Below, piece after piece: positions 1-8,779 of a DNA stretch of 64,000 nucleotides. Below the pieces are notes generated by a model. That model did no database searches. It saw nothing but the letters and a program-made list of their open reading frames with translations, and was not told the origin of the DNA. The DNA lies in contig NZ_NKFL01000007.1 in assembly GCF_002223055.1 (NCBI RefSeq), forward strand, positions 1,054,001-1,118,000, read 5' to 3'. Source of the DNA: Burkholderia sp. HI2500. Its GTDB lineage: Bacteria > Pseudomonadota > Gammaproteobacteria > Burkholderiales > Burkholderiaceae. The position numbers were made by a program, and so were the translations under genes. The number at the start of each line of letters is the position of its first letter. Within the stretch, counting starts at the first letter, position 1.

Positions 1-2
1 GT

Positions 3-236
3 CGCAAGGTCCGGAAGACCGCCAGCCTGCGGGAAGTGGCGACGACGATCGCGGACGATGGCCTGTCGCGCATCACCGCGGCGCGCTGGCGTCGCGGCAA
101 GACCTTCACGCCTGCCAAGGAGCGTTTTGTAGAAGTGCTGTCGCGAACGATCCGCTCGTCCGGCCTCGACATGCCGGACAACGATTCGGTACGCACATCG
201 GAGCCATCGCGGCCTGCGGGCACCAGAAAGCGCTAA
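3..236 (+). CDS. C-terminal fragment of an unknown protein
   Basis: An open frame runs in from the left edge and ends at the TGA closing at 236. There is a GTG at 36 but no ribosome binding site in front of it, and the frame is open back to base 3, so this is most likely the end of a longer gene. The visible 77 residues are basic, with helical text (residues near SLREVATTIADDG) faintly like the linker region of serine recombinases. That similarity is too weak for a call. Function unknown. The 164 bases that follow, up to the next gene, show nothing recognisable. Confidence 0.4.
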   Translation, partial: RKVRKTASLREVATTIADDGLSRITAARWRRGKTFTPAKERFVEVLSRTIRSSGLDMPDNDSVRTSEPSRPAGTRKR

Positions 237-400
237 CGGCATCCTGAATACGCGTGCGCCCCGAAACGGAGGCGGCGCAGACGCTCATGCTCGCCCGTGC
301 ACCCGGGATCATCCGGCGCCGCACACGGCACGCGGAATTCGGGCACGGGCGCTCGGACAACGGCGACGCATCGCGGTTCGACCTTCAACCAACCCGGCCG

Positions 401-1111
401 CTACGCGATCGCACCGCCACCGTCGACCAGCACCGTCGAGCCGGTCGCGTACGGGGTCGACGCGAGGTAGAACACGGCGTTCGCAACGTCCTCGGGTTGA
501 CCGACACGGCCGGCCGGCAAGCGCGCCGCGGCGCCTTCGTACATCCTGTCCCGCGCCTGCGCATCGAGCTTCGACCAGAGCGGCGTCGCGATCAGGCCCG
601 GGGATACCGTATTCACCCGCACGGGCGACAGCTCGAGCGCCAGACCCCGCGCCAGCGATTCGAGCGCCGCGTTGATCGCGCCTTGCAGGACCGAGGTCTT
701 GCTCGGCCGCACGCTCAGGAAGCCCGACACGAACGTCATCGATCCGCCCTGCCGAATGCGTACGGCCCGCGCGACGCGATAGGCGCCCCAGAACTTGCTG
801 TCCATCGCCGCGTAGGCATCGGCGAGCGCGAGACCACGCACCGGCCCCGTGGGTGTCTGAGCGGCCGACACGACAACGTGGTCGAATTCGCCCGCCGATT
901 CGAAAAATGCACGTACGCTCGTGTCGTCGGTCGTGTCCGTCACACCGGTTCGCACGCCGTGACCGATCCTCGCTGCGCTCGCCGCCAGTTTGGCCGCGTC
1001 GCGCGACGCGATCGTCACGCTCGCCCCGGCCGCCGCAAAGGCCCGCGCGGCCGCTTCGCCGATCCCGGAGCTTCCGCCGACCACCAGCACGTCTTGCCCA
1101 TCGAATTTCAT
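401..1111 (-). CDS. SDR-family protein lacking the YxxxK active site
   Basis: A 236-residue short-chain dehydrogenase/reductase fold. The N-terminal Rossmann motif VVGGSSGIG (residues 10-18) is intact, and the late SDR signature PGLIATPLW and the C-terminal GSTVLVDGG are present. The start at 1111 is chosen because GGAGG sits 9 bases upstream; a longer frame to 1252 has no such site. The region that should hold Ser..Tyr-xxx-Lys reads SKTSVLQGAINAALE, so the catalytic Tyr and Lys are absent. The protein may still bind NAD(P)H, but classical SDR chemistry is doubtful. It is followed on the same strand (upstream side) by a VOC gene, but spacing does not prove an operon. Confidence 0.88.
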   Translation of the reverse strand: MKFDGQDVLVVGGSSGIGEAAARAFAAAGASVTIASRDAAKLAASAARIGHGVRTGVTDTTDDTSVRAFFESAGEFDHVVVSAAQTPTGPVRGLALADAYAAMDSKFWGAYRVARAVRIRQGGSMTFVSGFLSVRPSKTSVLQGAINAALESLARGLALELSPVRVNTVSPGLIATPLWSKLDAQARDRMYEGAAARLPAGRVGQPEDVANAVFYLASTPYATGSTVLVDGGGAIA

Positions 1112-1289
1112 CGTTCGCTTCCTCCGATCAAAAGCGTGCTCGCGAGCGTGAAGCCGCGCCCGTCGCACGCACCAAATGTTCTGAATACCGCTTGCGGCCA
1201 AGGATGGCCGGCCGCCACGCCGAATCGCCGCTGTCGCCGGCGAAGCCGGCAAGCGTCATGGGTTTCGCGAGACGATTCGGCAGATCCGG

Positions 1290-1694
1290 TCATCCGTTCG
1301 GAATCCCAGGCTGCTCATCCGCTCCGAGCGTCGTCACAAATTCGACGGAAACCCCCGGGGCAATGGACACGAACAACTGAAGCTCATTGGACAACGGCAC
1401 TTCACTCAGCGAGTAGTCGATCCGACTGCCGGAGAGTCGATCGATCAACGTCACCCATTCGCGGTGCGTGTCGACGCGAAGCGCAATGTGATCGATGCGC
1501 GGCGTGCTACGGCCTGCGTGCGCCGGTAGCGTTGCACGCGTGACATGAATCATCGGGCGGCTATCGAGGTACAACCAGTAGCCATCCACCGTGAACGGCG
1601 GTCGAGGCCCGGTATCGAGACCGACGACCTCATCGAAAAAGCGGCGTGTACCGTCAATGTCATCGGTAACGATGGTGGCGTGGTCGAAATGCAT
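1290..1694 (-). CDS. VOC-family (glyoxalase/bleomycin-resistance fold) protein
   Basis: A 134-residue single-domain vicinal-oxygen-chelate protein. The two beta-alpha-beta-beta-beta modules are evident: FDHATIVTDD near the N-terminus, IDHIALRVD in the middle and VSVEFVTT near the end. The two His and one Glu in these strands match the usual metal ligands. Family members are lyases, isomerases, dioxygenases or binding proteins, and the substrate cannot be read here. The start at 1694 gives the normal VOC N-terminus; an ATG at 1769 would add 25 residues of poor family likeness and remains possible. Confidence 0.8.
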   Translation of the reverse strand: MHFDHATIVTDDIDGTRRFFDEVVGLDTGPRPPFTVDGYWLYLDSRPMIHVTRATLPAHAGRSTPRIDHIALRVDTHREWVTLIDRLSGSRIDYSLSEVPLSNELQLFVSIAPGVSVEFVTTLGADEQPGIPNG

Positions 1695-1970
1695 GCTTCG
1701 TGTCCATGCTGGAAAGCCTGGTACGCATTCTGTCGCACGTCGGTCGGTCTTGATAATTGGCTTCGCCATTGAATGATCTTCAATGACGACAAGAAGATGG
1801 GGGCCGCTGGTTGCCTTGGGGGTCCCGGTTTCGTCGCACGCCAGCGGATTCAAGAGACACGATGTCACCGCGACGCCATGCGTGCACGTCTTCGGCAATG
1901 TCGCGAACGGCATTCATGGCGCGGCCGGCGCAATGGGCACATGTGCACGGGCCGCGCGGGGCGCCCGATC

Positions 1971-2936
1971 CTACAGCCCCTGCGGCGCATCGCGCAGCAC
2001 GGCGCGCAGCGCGGTATCGAACGGCGTCGCGTGATCGATCCCCGCGGCGCGCACGCTCGATGCGTCCAGGTGGCAGTCGTAGGGGCGCGGTGTCGTGTCG
2101 GTCGGCTGGTCGATTCGCATGAGCGCGGCGTCGATGCCGAGCGCGGCCGCGATCCGCTGCGCGATGTCGTACTTCGTCATCGGCTCCTCGCCCGACCAGT
2201 GACGAAGGCCCGTGATCGACGCACCCGCGAGATGGCGCAGCGTCAGGTCGCGGATGACGTCCGCGACATCCGGCGTATACGTCGGGTACCGGATCGCCCA
2301 TGCGTCCATGCCGACGGCTTCGGCGCCAGGCTGCGCAGACGCGACGATCGCCGGCACGAGGCTCGTGACGGCCGATTCGCTCCAGTCGACGATCGGGCCG
2401 AAGAGCAGCGGCAGGCGCAGCACACATGACAGCGGCGACGCGGCGAGCAGGGCCGCCTCGCCTTCGAGCTTCGTGCGGCCGTAGATGTTCAGCGGGTTCG
2501 GTGCGGCGTCCTCGCGGTACGGCGCCGCCTTGCCGTCGAAAACGTAGTCGGTGGAGATGCCGAGCGTCCATGCGCCGTGGCGCGCAGCGAGCGCGCCGAT
2601 GCGGGCCGGGGCCGTGACGTTGATCGCCCGCGCGCCGGCAGGGTCGCGTTCGCAGACATCCGGGCGGCGTTCGGCCGCGCAGATGATCACGGCGGCCGGT
2701 TGGCAAGTGGCGAAGAGGTGTTCGAGGGCCGGCTCGTCGAGGACGTCGAGTTCGGCGAGGTTTTCCGGGGGCAGCGCCAGGCGTTTGGCGCCGGCGCCTT
2801 GCGGGTTCCGGATCGTTGCGACGAGGTTCAGCGACGATTCGCGGGCCAGAGATGCGGCAACCGCGCGGCCGAGGAGGCCGGCGGCACCGATGAGGAGGAC
2901 GGTCGGGAGGTCAGTCGACGAGGTCGGATTTGGCAT
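1971..2936 (-). CDS. NAD(P)-dependent RmlD-like (dTDP-4-dehydrorhamnose reductase family) oxidoreductase
   Basis: A 321-residue extended SDR. GAAGLLG (residues 17-23) is the dinucleotide-binding loop, STDYVFDG (128-135) is the RmlD/MAT2B hallmark, and YGRTK (152-156) supplies the catalytic Tyr-xxx-Lys. Family members reduce nucleotide-sugar ketones, or act as MAT2B-like regulatory subunits. There are no other rhamnose genes nearby, so a role in dTDP-rhamnose synthesis is not supported and sugar-like substrate reduction in general is the safer call. The ribosome binding site at the chosen ATG is weak. Confidence 0.85.
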   Translation of the reverse strand: MPNPTSSTDLPTVLLIGAAGLLGRAVAASLARESSLNLVATIRNPQGAGAKRLALPPENLAELDVLDEPALEHLFATCQPAAVIICAAERRPDVCERDPAGARAINVTAPARIGALAARHGAWTLGISTDYVFDGKAAPYREDAAPNPLNIYGRTKLEGEAALLAASPLSCVLRLPLLFGPIVDWSESAVTSLVPAIVASAQPGAEAVGMDAWAIRYPTYTPDVADVIRDLTLRHLAGASITGLRHWSGEEPMTKYDIAQRIAAALGIDAALMRIDQPTDTTPRPYDCHLDASSVRAAGIDHATPFDTALRAVLRDAPQGL

Positions 2937-3233
2937 GGGCGGTCATTCGGGTGACTGGGAAGTGCTCGAGGTCGCGTTCGACACTCGGGCCAGGGTCGCG
3001 GGGAGCATAGCCGAGTATGACAGCCAGTACATCGTGATGGCAGATCGGCAACCCCGCGACGGGCGCGTGTCACGCGCGTCACGTGCATCACGTGCGCCGC
3101 GGCCGGCGGCCGACGCTCGGCACGGCGCCCCCAGCCATCGGGATGACGACCGTCCTGCCGACGACGTCGACACGCCGCGCGGCCGCCCGCGCGCGCGGGC
3201 AATCCGCGGCGGCGCCACCTCACGAACCTCGCC
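2937..3233. other. Intergenic stretch, nothing recognised
   Basis: About 300 bases between the RmlD-like gene and the terminator of the doxX gene. The open frames here have arginine-rich, random-looking translations and no ribosome binding sites. No RNA gene or repeat is seen apart from a short tandem-like run of cacgtgcatc/cacgcgtcac text near 3070-3090. Confidence 0.4.
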
Positions 3234-3269
3234 CAAAAGCAAAGCCCGGTGCGCTTGCACGCACCGGGC
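3234..3269 (-). terminator. Rho-independent terminator of the doxX gene
   Basis: A perfect 10-bp stem pairs 3244-3253 with 3260-3269 around the loop cttgca. The A-rich run 3234-3243 on the plus strand becomes a T-rich tail on the minus strand, 30 bases after the doxX stop. Confidence 0.75.
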
Positions 3270-3299
3270 CGTCACCTCTGCGGAAAACCGCGTCCCGCG

Positions 3300-3713
3300 T
3301 TACTTCCGGTCGAGCGAATACCGCCCCGGCCCGGTCAGTGCGAGCAACAGCAGCCCGCCGATGATGCTCACGTTCTTGTAGAAGTTGATCATCGCCATGT
3401 ATTGCTCCATCCCCTGCAGCGCCCAGTAGCGATGGCCGATCAGCGCGGTCGCGAGCGTATAGGCGGCGAACACCAGTGCGAGCGGACGCGTATAGAAGCC
3501 GATCGCGATCAGCAGGCCACCGGCCAGCTCGACCGCCACCGCGATCGCGGCCGCCAGCTCGGGCGCAGGGTTCCCCGTCGACGCCATGTACGCGACCGTG
3601 CCCGAGAAGCCGCTCAGCTTCTGCCAGCCGAACAGCACGAACAGGATCATCAACAGCACGCGAGCCGCCAGCAGCAGCTCGTCCTTCTTCGACTCCAGTG
3701 AAACGTAACGCAT
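3300..3713 (-). CDS. DoxX-family integral membrane protein
   Basis: A 137-residue protein with four predicted membrane helices (about residues 14-32, 52-70, 75-95 and 108-126). It carries typical DoxX text, including FVLFGWQKLSGF in helix 1 and GLLIAIGFYTRP in the second half. DoxX proteins are small inner-membrane proteins linked to redox or thiol stress and to quinone-type oxidation, but most, as here, have no assigned reaction. The start at 3713 is preceded by AAGGGTG; a frame extending to 3806 is not membrane-like. The gene stands alone, with its own terminator just downstream. Confidence 0.85.
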   Translation of the reverse strand: MRYVSLESKKDELLLAARVLLMILFVLFGWQKLSGFSGTVAYMASTGNPAPELAAAIAVAVELAGGLLIAIGFYTRPLALVFAAYTLATALIGHRYWALQGMEQYMAMINFYKNVSIIGGLLLLALTGPGRYSLDRK

Positions 3714-4723
3714 GACAATCACCCTTGAATTGACGGTTTGATGCGTCCGGTGCCGATACGCGCCCAATCGGCACGCCAGGTCGGCAACGAACCACTCCTC
3801 GCACACTCGGACAGCAAGCCGGCTGGCCCGCCGCCGAAGAATCCGCCTGGTCGCGCCGCTCCCGGCGCGCTCCGGATCGGTTCTGGCGAAGCACGGATGC
3901 AGTCTACTGTCTCCCTGAGAATCATCAATCCTTCAAAACAAGATTCGCCGTCACAATCCAGTGGACAATCGAGCGAAACAAGGCCGCACGCAGCAGCCAT
4001 GAATCCGGTCAGATGAATCTGCCGTTATGTTTCAAGGACATGAAAACCGCCCACTCATATCCGGCCTCCGTATCCAGTCGATATTGAAGCGCCAATTCGC
4101 GCTCACAGGCCACATCGAAATATCGCAATCGCGATTCGACGATACGTTATGTGTACAAACCTGCCATCAGTGAATTAATTTACAAATTCGACTTTCTTTC
4201 CAATCGGCGAAGGCCCTCCGTTCGGGGCAAAGACGTCCGGCCTGGAAATGCGTTTTGGCAAACGAAAACGTTTCACGGGCAAGCGGGTAGATGTCGTCCG
4301 CGGCGGATGCCGTCCCGTGGCAACGGTTTCAGCCCGATAGCTGCCGGTAAGAGCAACTTCCGCGCACTGTCGATCGATCCGGTGTTTAGCCGAGCAAGCG
4401 AAAAAACGATCAAACATTCATGCTTCCGGCAAGTTCTCGATTCCAGCAAAAAAATCCGTTAAAAAACACAATCAAAAATGATGCGTTTACGGCAAAAAAT
4501 TGCAAACCTTTAACCCACCACTCCACCACGACATTTCCATCCACACTTTTCCCAACAATCATTACAAAAAATTACTAATTAATACGGATTTAAATATACG
4601 ATAGCGCACGCCCTTACATTTCCCCGACATTCCCGTGACTCCCGGAACGCGTCGTTCCGGACACGGCCCGCAGGCCGTCGACAGCCGCTCGTCACGGGAT
4701 CGCTTTTCAACCGGAGACCACCC
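3714..4723. other. 1-kb non-coding region with an AT-rich core upstream of fliD
   Basis: No convincing gene lies here. Composition drops sharply: 51 of 150 bases (34%) are G or C over 4441-4590, in a window that is otherwise strongly GC-rich. A 103-codon frame at 4151-4462 has no ribosome binding site and no family-like features. I looked for a sigma-28 (FliA) type promoter before fliD and did not find a convincing one. The AT-rich block could be a promoter region open to H-NS-like silencing, or the edge of an acquired segment. Confidence 0.5.
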
Positions 4724-6226
4724 ATGGCAACGAACATGTCCGTGAACAACAGCGCGAACGCGAACAGCCTGTTGCAACAGGCGGCGCAATCGATCATCAA
4801 CGGCTCGACCGGCAATGGGTCGATGGATGTCGGCTTGCTCGTCACGACGCTGGTGAACGCGAAGACGGCCGGCCGGGCCGCGGCGCTCGCGGCGTCGCAG
4901 CAGACCGGCACCACGCAGATTTCCGCATTCGGCGCGCTGTCGTCCGCGCTTGGCGCGCTCGAGACGGGCCTCACCACGCTGGCGAATGGCGCGCTGCAGT
5001 CGACGTTCACCGCGGTCGCGAGCGGCAAGGGCCTGACCGCGACGCCGAGTGCAGGCGCGGTTGCCGGCACCTACACGGTCGGCGTCACGCAGATCGCGAC
5101 CGCGCAGGCGCTGGCTTCGTCGGGCTTCGACGGGAAGAAGGCGCTCGGCACCGGCACCCTGACGCTGTCGCTCGGCAACCAGTCGTTCAAAGTCGACGTC
5201 AACGGCACGAACAACACGCTGTCAGGCATCGCGGCCGCGATCAACTCCGCATCGAACAACCCGGGGGTCAGCGCGACGGTCATCAACGGCACCGACGGCG
5301 CGCACCTCGTGCTCGCGTCGTCGAAGACGGGCTCGGCAAGCACGATCAGCGTCGCGGTCGGCAACGTGGCCAACGACAACGGGCTGTCGAACCTCGGCGT
5401 CACGTCGACGGCCGACACGAAGGGCGGCCCGTCGAAGATCGACTCGGCGAACAGCGCGGCCGCATGGCGGCAAAGCGCCGTCGCGCAGGACGCGAAGTTC
5501 ACGGTCAGCGGCATCGCGTCGACCAGCGCGAGCAACACGGTGACGGGCGTGCTGAACGGCGTCACGCTGAACTTGTCGGCGGCTGCGGTCAGCGCAACCG
5601 ATACGCAGACGCTGACGATCAGCCCCGACACGAAGTCGCAGGCGGCCACGATCACGAATTTCGTGAACCAGTACAACGCCGTCGTCAAGACGATGGGCGC
5701 GCTGTCGAGCTACACGCCGGGGGCGAGCGCGCAGGGCGCGCTGATCGGCGACTCGACGCTGCACACGATCCGCAACGCCCTCGCGTCGACCATCGCGCGC
5801 GGCGTTCCCAACAAGAACGGCGACGGGCACACGAACCTGGCAGCGATCGGCGTCTCGCTCGAGAAGGACGGCACGCTGAGGGCCGACAGCGCGAAGCTCG
5901 ACAGTGCGCTGACCAACAACCCGTCGGGGGTCGCGCACCTGTTCAACCCGACGAACGGGGTAGGCAAGCAACTGACCGACCAGATCGCGACCTTCACGAA
6001 GCGGGGCGGGATGATCGACCTGCGCACGAACGCGCTGGGCGCCGACCTGAAGCGCGTCACGCAGCAACAGACGAATCTGGCCGACTACGCCGCGCAACTG
6101 ACCAAGCAGTACCAGGCGCAGTTCACGGCACTCAACGCGCTGATGGCCAAGATGAACTCGAACACGCAGTACCTGACGCGGCTGTTCGGCGGGGCCAACA
6201 GCAGCGGCACGCTGGCGAACAAGTGA
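4724..6226 (+). CDS. fliD: Flagellar hook-associated protein 2 (filament cap) FliD, orphan copy
   Basis: A 500-residue FliD-type protein. The FliD N-terminal domain starts after an unusual Ser/Asn/Ala-rich leader of about 33 residues (MDVGLLVTTLVNAK follows). The D2/D3-like middle has the repeated TYTVGVTQIATAQ-type text, and the FliD C-terminal domain includes NFVNQYNAVVKTM and a terminal helix with LTKQYQAQFTALNALMAKM. FliD caps the growing filament and folds flagellin after export. The start is set by GGAG 8 bases upstream. None of fliC, fliS or fliT flanks it, which is atypical because FliD normally sits with its chaperone genes. It may be a paralogue serving an alternative filament or adhesion. 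Confidence 0.9.
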   Translation: MATNMSVNNSANANSLLQQAAQSIINGSTGNGSMDVGLLVTTLVNAKTAGRAAALAASQQTGTTQISAFGALSSALGALETGLTTLANGALQSTFTAVASGKGLTATPSAGAVAGTYTVGVTQIATAQALASSGFDGKKALGTGTLTLSLGNQSFKVDVNGTNNTLSGIAAAINSASNNPGVSATVINGTDGAHLVLASSKTGSASTISVAVGNVANDNGLSNLGVTSTADTKGGPSKIDSANSAAAWRQSAVAQDAKFTVSGIASTSASNTVTGVLNGVTLNLSAAAVSATDTQTLTISPDTKSQAATITNFVNQYNAVVKTMGALSSYTPGASAQGALIGDSTLHTIRNALASTIARGVPNKNGDGHTNLAAIGVSLEKDGTLRADSAKLDSALTNNPSGVAHLFNPTNGVGKQLTDQIATFTKRGGMIDLRTNALGADLKRVTQQQTNLADYAAQLTKQYQAQFTALNALMAKMNSNTQYLTRLFGGANSSGTLANK

Positions 6227-6410
6227 CGCGCGTCCGGGTCGACCGACGATCGTGGCGGCGGCCGCCGGTCAATGGATCGACCGGCTCGCGCCGCCGCGCA
6301 CGGTGTCCCGCGTGGAAGCCTCATTCACGCACGCCCGGCAGTGCGCGAGCATGCGCCGGGTTCGGCTCCCCGTCTCGCACCGTCAACCCCGGACGGCAGC
6401 GCGCGCCCGA

Positions 6411-7355
6411 TTACGCGGCGATCCTTCGCCGGAAATGCTCGGTGCCGGCCACGATCTTGTCGAGCACCGCATCGAGCGCCCAGAACCGCTCACGCACGTC
6501 GTAGTCGATCACGCGGCAACGGATCGACGCGAAGGTGCCGATTCGCTGGTGATAGAGCTTCGCGAGCGCCGGATACCCCAGCGCTTCCGACACCGCCGAC
6601 ACGACGAGGAACGTCGACAGTTCGTCGGCCAGCGCCGGATGCGACGCCCCTTGCGTGCGCAACCACCGGTACAGGTCCGGATGGAAATTGGTGAACACGC
6701 CGTTGAAGCCGGCGGACCCCGCCTTCATCGCGTCCCATGCAATCGCGGCGTTCGCGTTGAGGATCTTCAGCGGCGAGCCCTCGGCGAGCGCGACGCGCCG
6801 CTTCACCGTCTCCAGGTCGCAGCTCACATCCTTGAGCATCACGAACCGGCCCGTGTCGATGCACGCACGCAGTTCGTCATCCGACAGCAGCCGCCGGTAA
6901 GGCGCCGGGCACTCGTACAGCCCGAGCGGCAGATCCGACGGCAAGCGCGCGAGCAGCCGCTGCAGATGGTCGAGCAGCGCGGCACTGCCCTTGCGCTGCG
7001 GATCGAGTCGGTTGGTCACGAGCACGACGCCCTGCGCGCCCGATTCGGCCGCCGCGCGCAGCTCCTCGGCCTGCGCGTCGAGATCGTCGCTGATGTGCCC
7101 GGACGCGACGACCGGCACGCGCCCGGCCACCCGCTCGACCACGAAGCGCGCGAGTTCCGCGCGTTCGGCCAGGCTCAGGAACTGCATCTCGCTCGACTGC
7201 GCGACCGCGAACAACGCATCGGCGCCGTGCGCCAGATACCATTCGATGAGCCGTTCGAGCCCGGCGTAGTCGATCGCGCCGGCGTCGTCGAACGGCGTCA
7301 GCATCACCGGGACGATGCCCTCGATGGTCACGTTCGATTGCTGCGGGTGTTGCAT
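6411..7355 (-). CDS. Dihydrodipicolinate synthase / N-acetylneuraminate lyase family protein
   Basis: A 314-residue TIM-barrel class I aldolase/lyase. The Schiff-base lysine is Lys175 in VMLKDVS, and the partner tyrosine is Tyr147 in LYECPAPY. The loop that reads GTTGE in true DHDPS is AQSSEM here, so lysine biosynthesis is unlikely and a 2-keto-acid aldolase or dehydratase role is more plausible. It is the last gene of a three-gene operon, 44 bases after the MFS transporter and behind a ribokinase-like kinase. That suggests cleavage or dehydration of an imported sugar or sugar acid. The substrate is not deducible. Confidence 0.88.
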   Translation of the reverse strand: MQHPQQSNVTIEGIVPVMLTPFDDAGAIDYAGLERLIEWYLAHGADALFAVAQSSEMQFLSLAERAELARFVVERVAGRVPVVASGHISDDLDAQAEELRAAAESGAQGVVLVTNRLDPQRKGSAALLDHLQRLLARLPSDLPLGLYECPAPYRRLLSDDELRACIDTGRFVMLKDVSCDLETVKRRVALAEGSPLKILNANAAIAWDAMKAGSAGFNGVFTNFHPDLYRWLRTQGASHPALADELSTFLVVSAVSEALGYPALAKLYHQRIGTFASIRCRVIDYDVRERFWALDAVLDKIVAGTEHFRRRIAA

Positions 7356-7399
7356 CTGTTTCTCCTTGCTTCAGTGAATGCGTCGCGCATGCCGCGTGC

Positions 7400-8719
7400 T
7401 CAGGCCGGCAACGGCCCGGGCGCGGCGTTCGCGGCCTGCTCGGGAATCGGCTTGCGCACCAGCAGCAGGTACGCCATTGCACCGGCGAACGCGATCGCCG
7501 CGGCCGTCAGCAGCGCCGGCACGAACGACCACTTCTGCGCAATGATGCCCGTCAGGATCGGCGCGAGCGCGCCGCCGATGAAACCGCCGAAATTCTGGAT
7601 CGCGCCGAGCGACGCAATGCGGCTCGGCGGCGCGGCTGCCGTCGCGAGCGCCCACGAGCAGGCCGACGCCGCGTTGGCGAGAAAGATCACGACCGAAATG
7701 CACGCGAGCGCCACCGTGTTGCTCTGCGCAAGCGCGGCGGGAATCGTGAACGCGACCATCCCGAGCATCGCGACCACCACCGCATTGCGCCGGCTCACGA
7801 CCGGCGAACGGCTGCGGCGCGTGACCAGGTCCGACAGCCAGCCGGCCAGCAGCGAGCCGACGAACCCGCACAGGAATGGCACCGACGCGGCAAAGCCGGT
7901 GCGGATCAGGCTCATGTGCCGCTCCATCGTCAGGTAGCCCGGCAGCCAGGTGAGGTACACCCAGTTCAGGTACACGGAACCGAAATAGCCGATCAGCATC
8001 CCCCAGGTCGTGCCGTGCGAGAACAGGCCGCGCCATTCGGCGAACGTCAGTTTCGGCGCCGCGACCGTGCTTTGCGCGTCGGCGTCGAGGTAATTGCGCT
8101 CGGTGGCAGTCAGTTGCGCGCGCACCGGATCGCGATACAGCGCGAACCAGACGACGGCGACGACGAGACCGGCTGCGCCCGTCGCGATGAACGCCCAGCG
8201 CCAGTCCAATGACGCGACGAGGATCGACAGCAGCAACGGCGCGAGCGCGGTGCCGAGCGGCGACGCGGCGTTGAAAATGCCGGTCGGCGTGCCGCGTGCG
8301 CGCAGCGGAAACCAGTTGCTCACCACCCGCGCGGCCGACGGGAACTGCGGCGCCTCGCCGATGCCGAGCACGATGCGCGCGACGATGAACCAGCCAAAGG
8401 TCGACACGATGCCGGCCGCCGCTTGCGCGATCGACCACACGATCAGGCCGATTCCGAGCAGCCGGCGCGGCCCGATGCGGTCGACCAGCCCGCCGACCGG
8501 GAACTGGCACAGCGCGTAGCTCCACGAGAAGGCCGACAGCAGCAGCCCCATCTGTGCGAGCGACAGGCCGAGATCGGCGCGGATCGCCGAGCTTGCAACG
8601 GCCAGCGTGCCGCGATCGAGGTAGTTGACGATGCCGCTCACCATCAACAGCGCGAGCGCGATGCGTTGCCCGCGCCGGATACGCGGCGGGGCGGGCGGAA
8701 CGGTCGGGGTTTCGTTCAT
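7400..8719 (-). CDS. MFS transporter, ACS (anion:cation symporter) type
   Basis: A 439-residue major-facilitator protein with 12 predicted helices. The N-terminal half carries NYLDRGTLAVA and the loop DRIGPRRLLG that mark the phthalate/hexuronate/galactonate (ACS) family. Members import organic acids or sugar acids with protons. The start at 8719 is favoured because GGAGAC lies about 10 bases upstream, inside the alternative five-codon extension from 8734. It sits between the kinase gene (60-base gap) and the lyase gene (44-base gap), consistent with supplying their substrate. Confidence 0.9.
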   Translation of the reverse strand: MNETPTVPPAPPRIRRGQRIALALLMVSGIVNYLDRGTLAVASSAIRADLGLSLAQMGLLLSAFSWSYALCQFPVGGLVDRIGPRRLLGIGLIVWSIAQAAAGIVSTFGWFIVARIVLGIGEAPQFPSAARVVSNWFPLRARGTPTGIFNAASPLGTALAPLLLSILVASLDWRWAFIATGAAGLVVAVVWFALYRDPVRAQLTATERNYLDADAQSTVAAPKLTFAEWRGLFSHGTTWGMLIGYFGSVYLNWVYLTWLPGYLTMERHMSLIRTGFAASVPFLCGFVGSLLAGWLSDLVTRRSRSPVVSRRNAVVVAMLGMVAFTIPAALAQSNTVALACISVVIFLANAASACSWALATAAAPPSRIASLGAIQNFGGFIGGALAPILTGIIAQKWSFVPALLTAAAIAFAGAMAYLLLVRKPIPEQAANAAPGPLPA

Positions 8720-8779
8720 TGCGGTTGTCTCCATGTCAGTGATATCGGCCGGTTCCGGCCTGTCCGTCTGATGCGGAAT

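Noticed and set aside
3..236. Serine recombinase end, which would imply a mobile element at the left edge
   Set aside because: Only a vague resemblance of about 20 residues, with no catalytic domain in the window and no flanking repeats.
4151..4462. A 103-codon frame in the fliD leader
   Set aside because: No ribosome binding site, no recognisable domain, and it lies in the AT-rich non-coding block.
4441..4723. Possible sigma-28 (FliA) promoter before fliD
   Set aside because: No TAAA-N15-GCCGATAA-like pair could be found; the taaatatacgatagc text near 4590-4605 does not have the right spacing.
6252..6300. GC-rich hairpin after fliD (gccggtc/gaccggc) as a terminator
   Set aside because: No T-tract and several alternative pairings; too weak to list as a feature.
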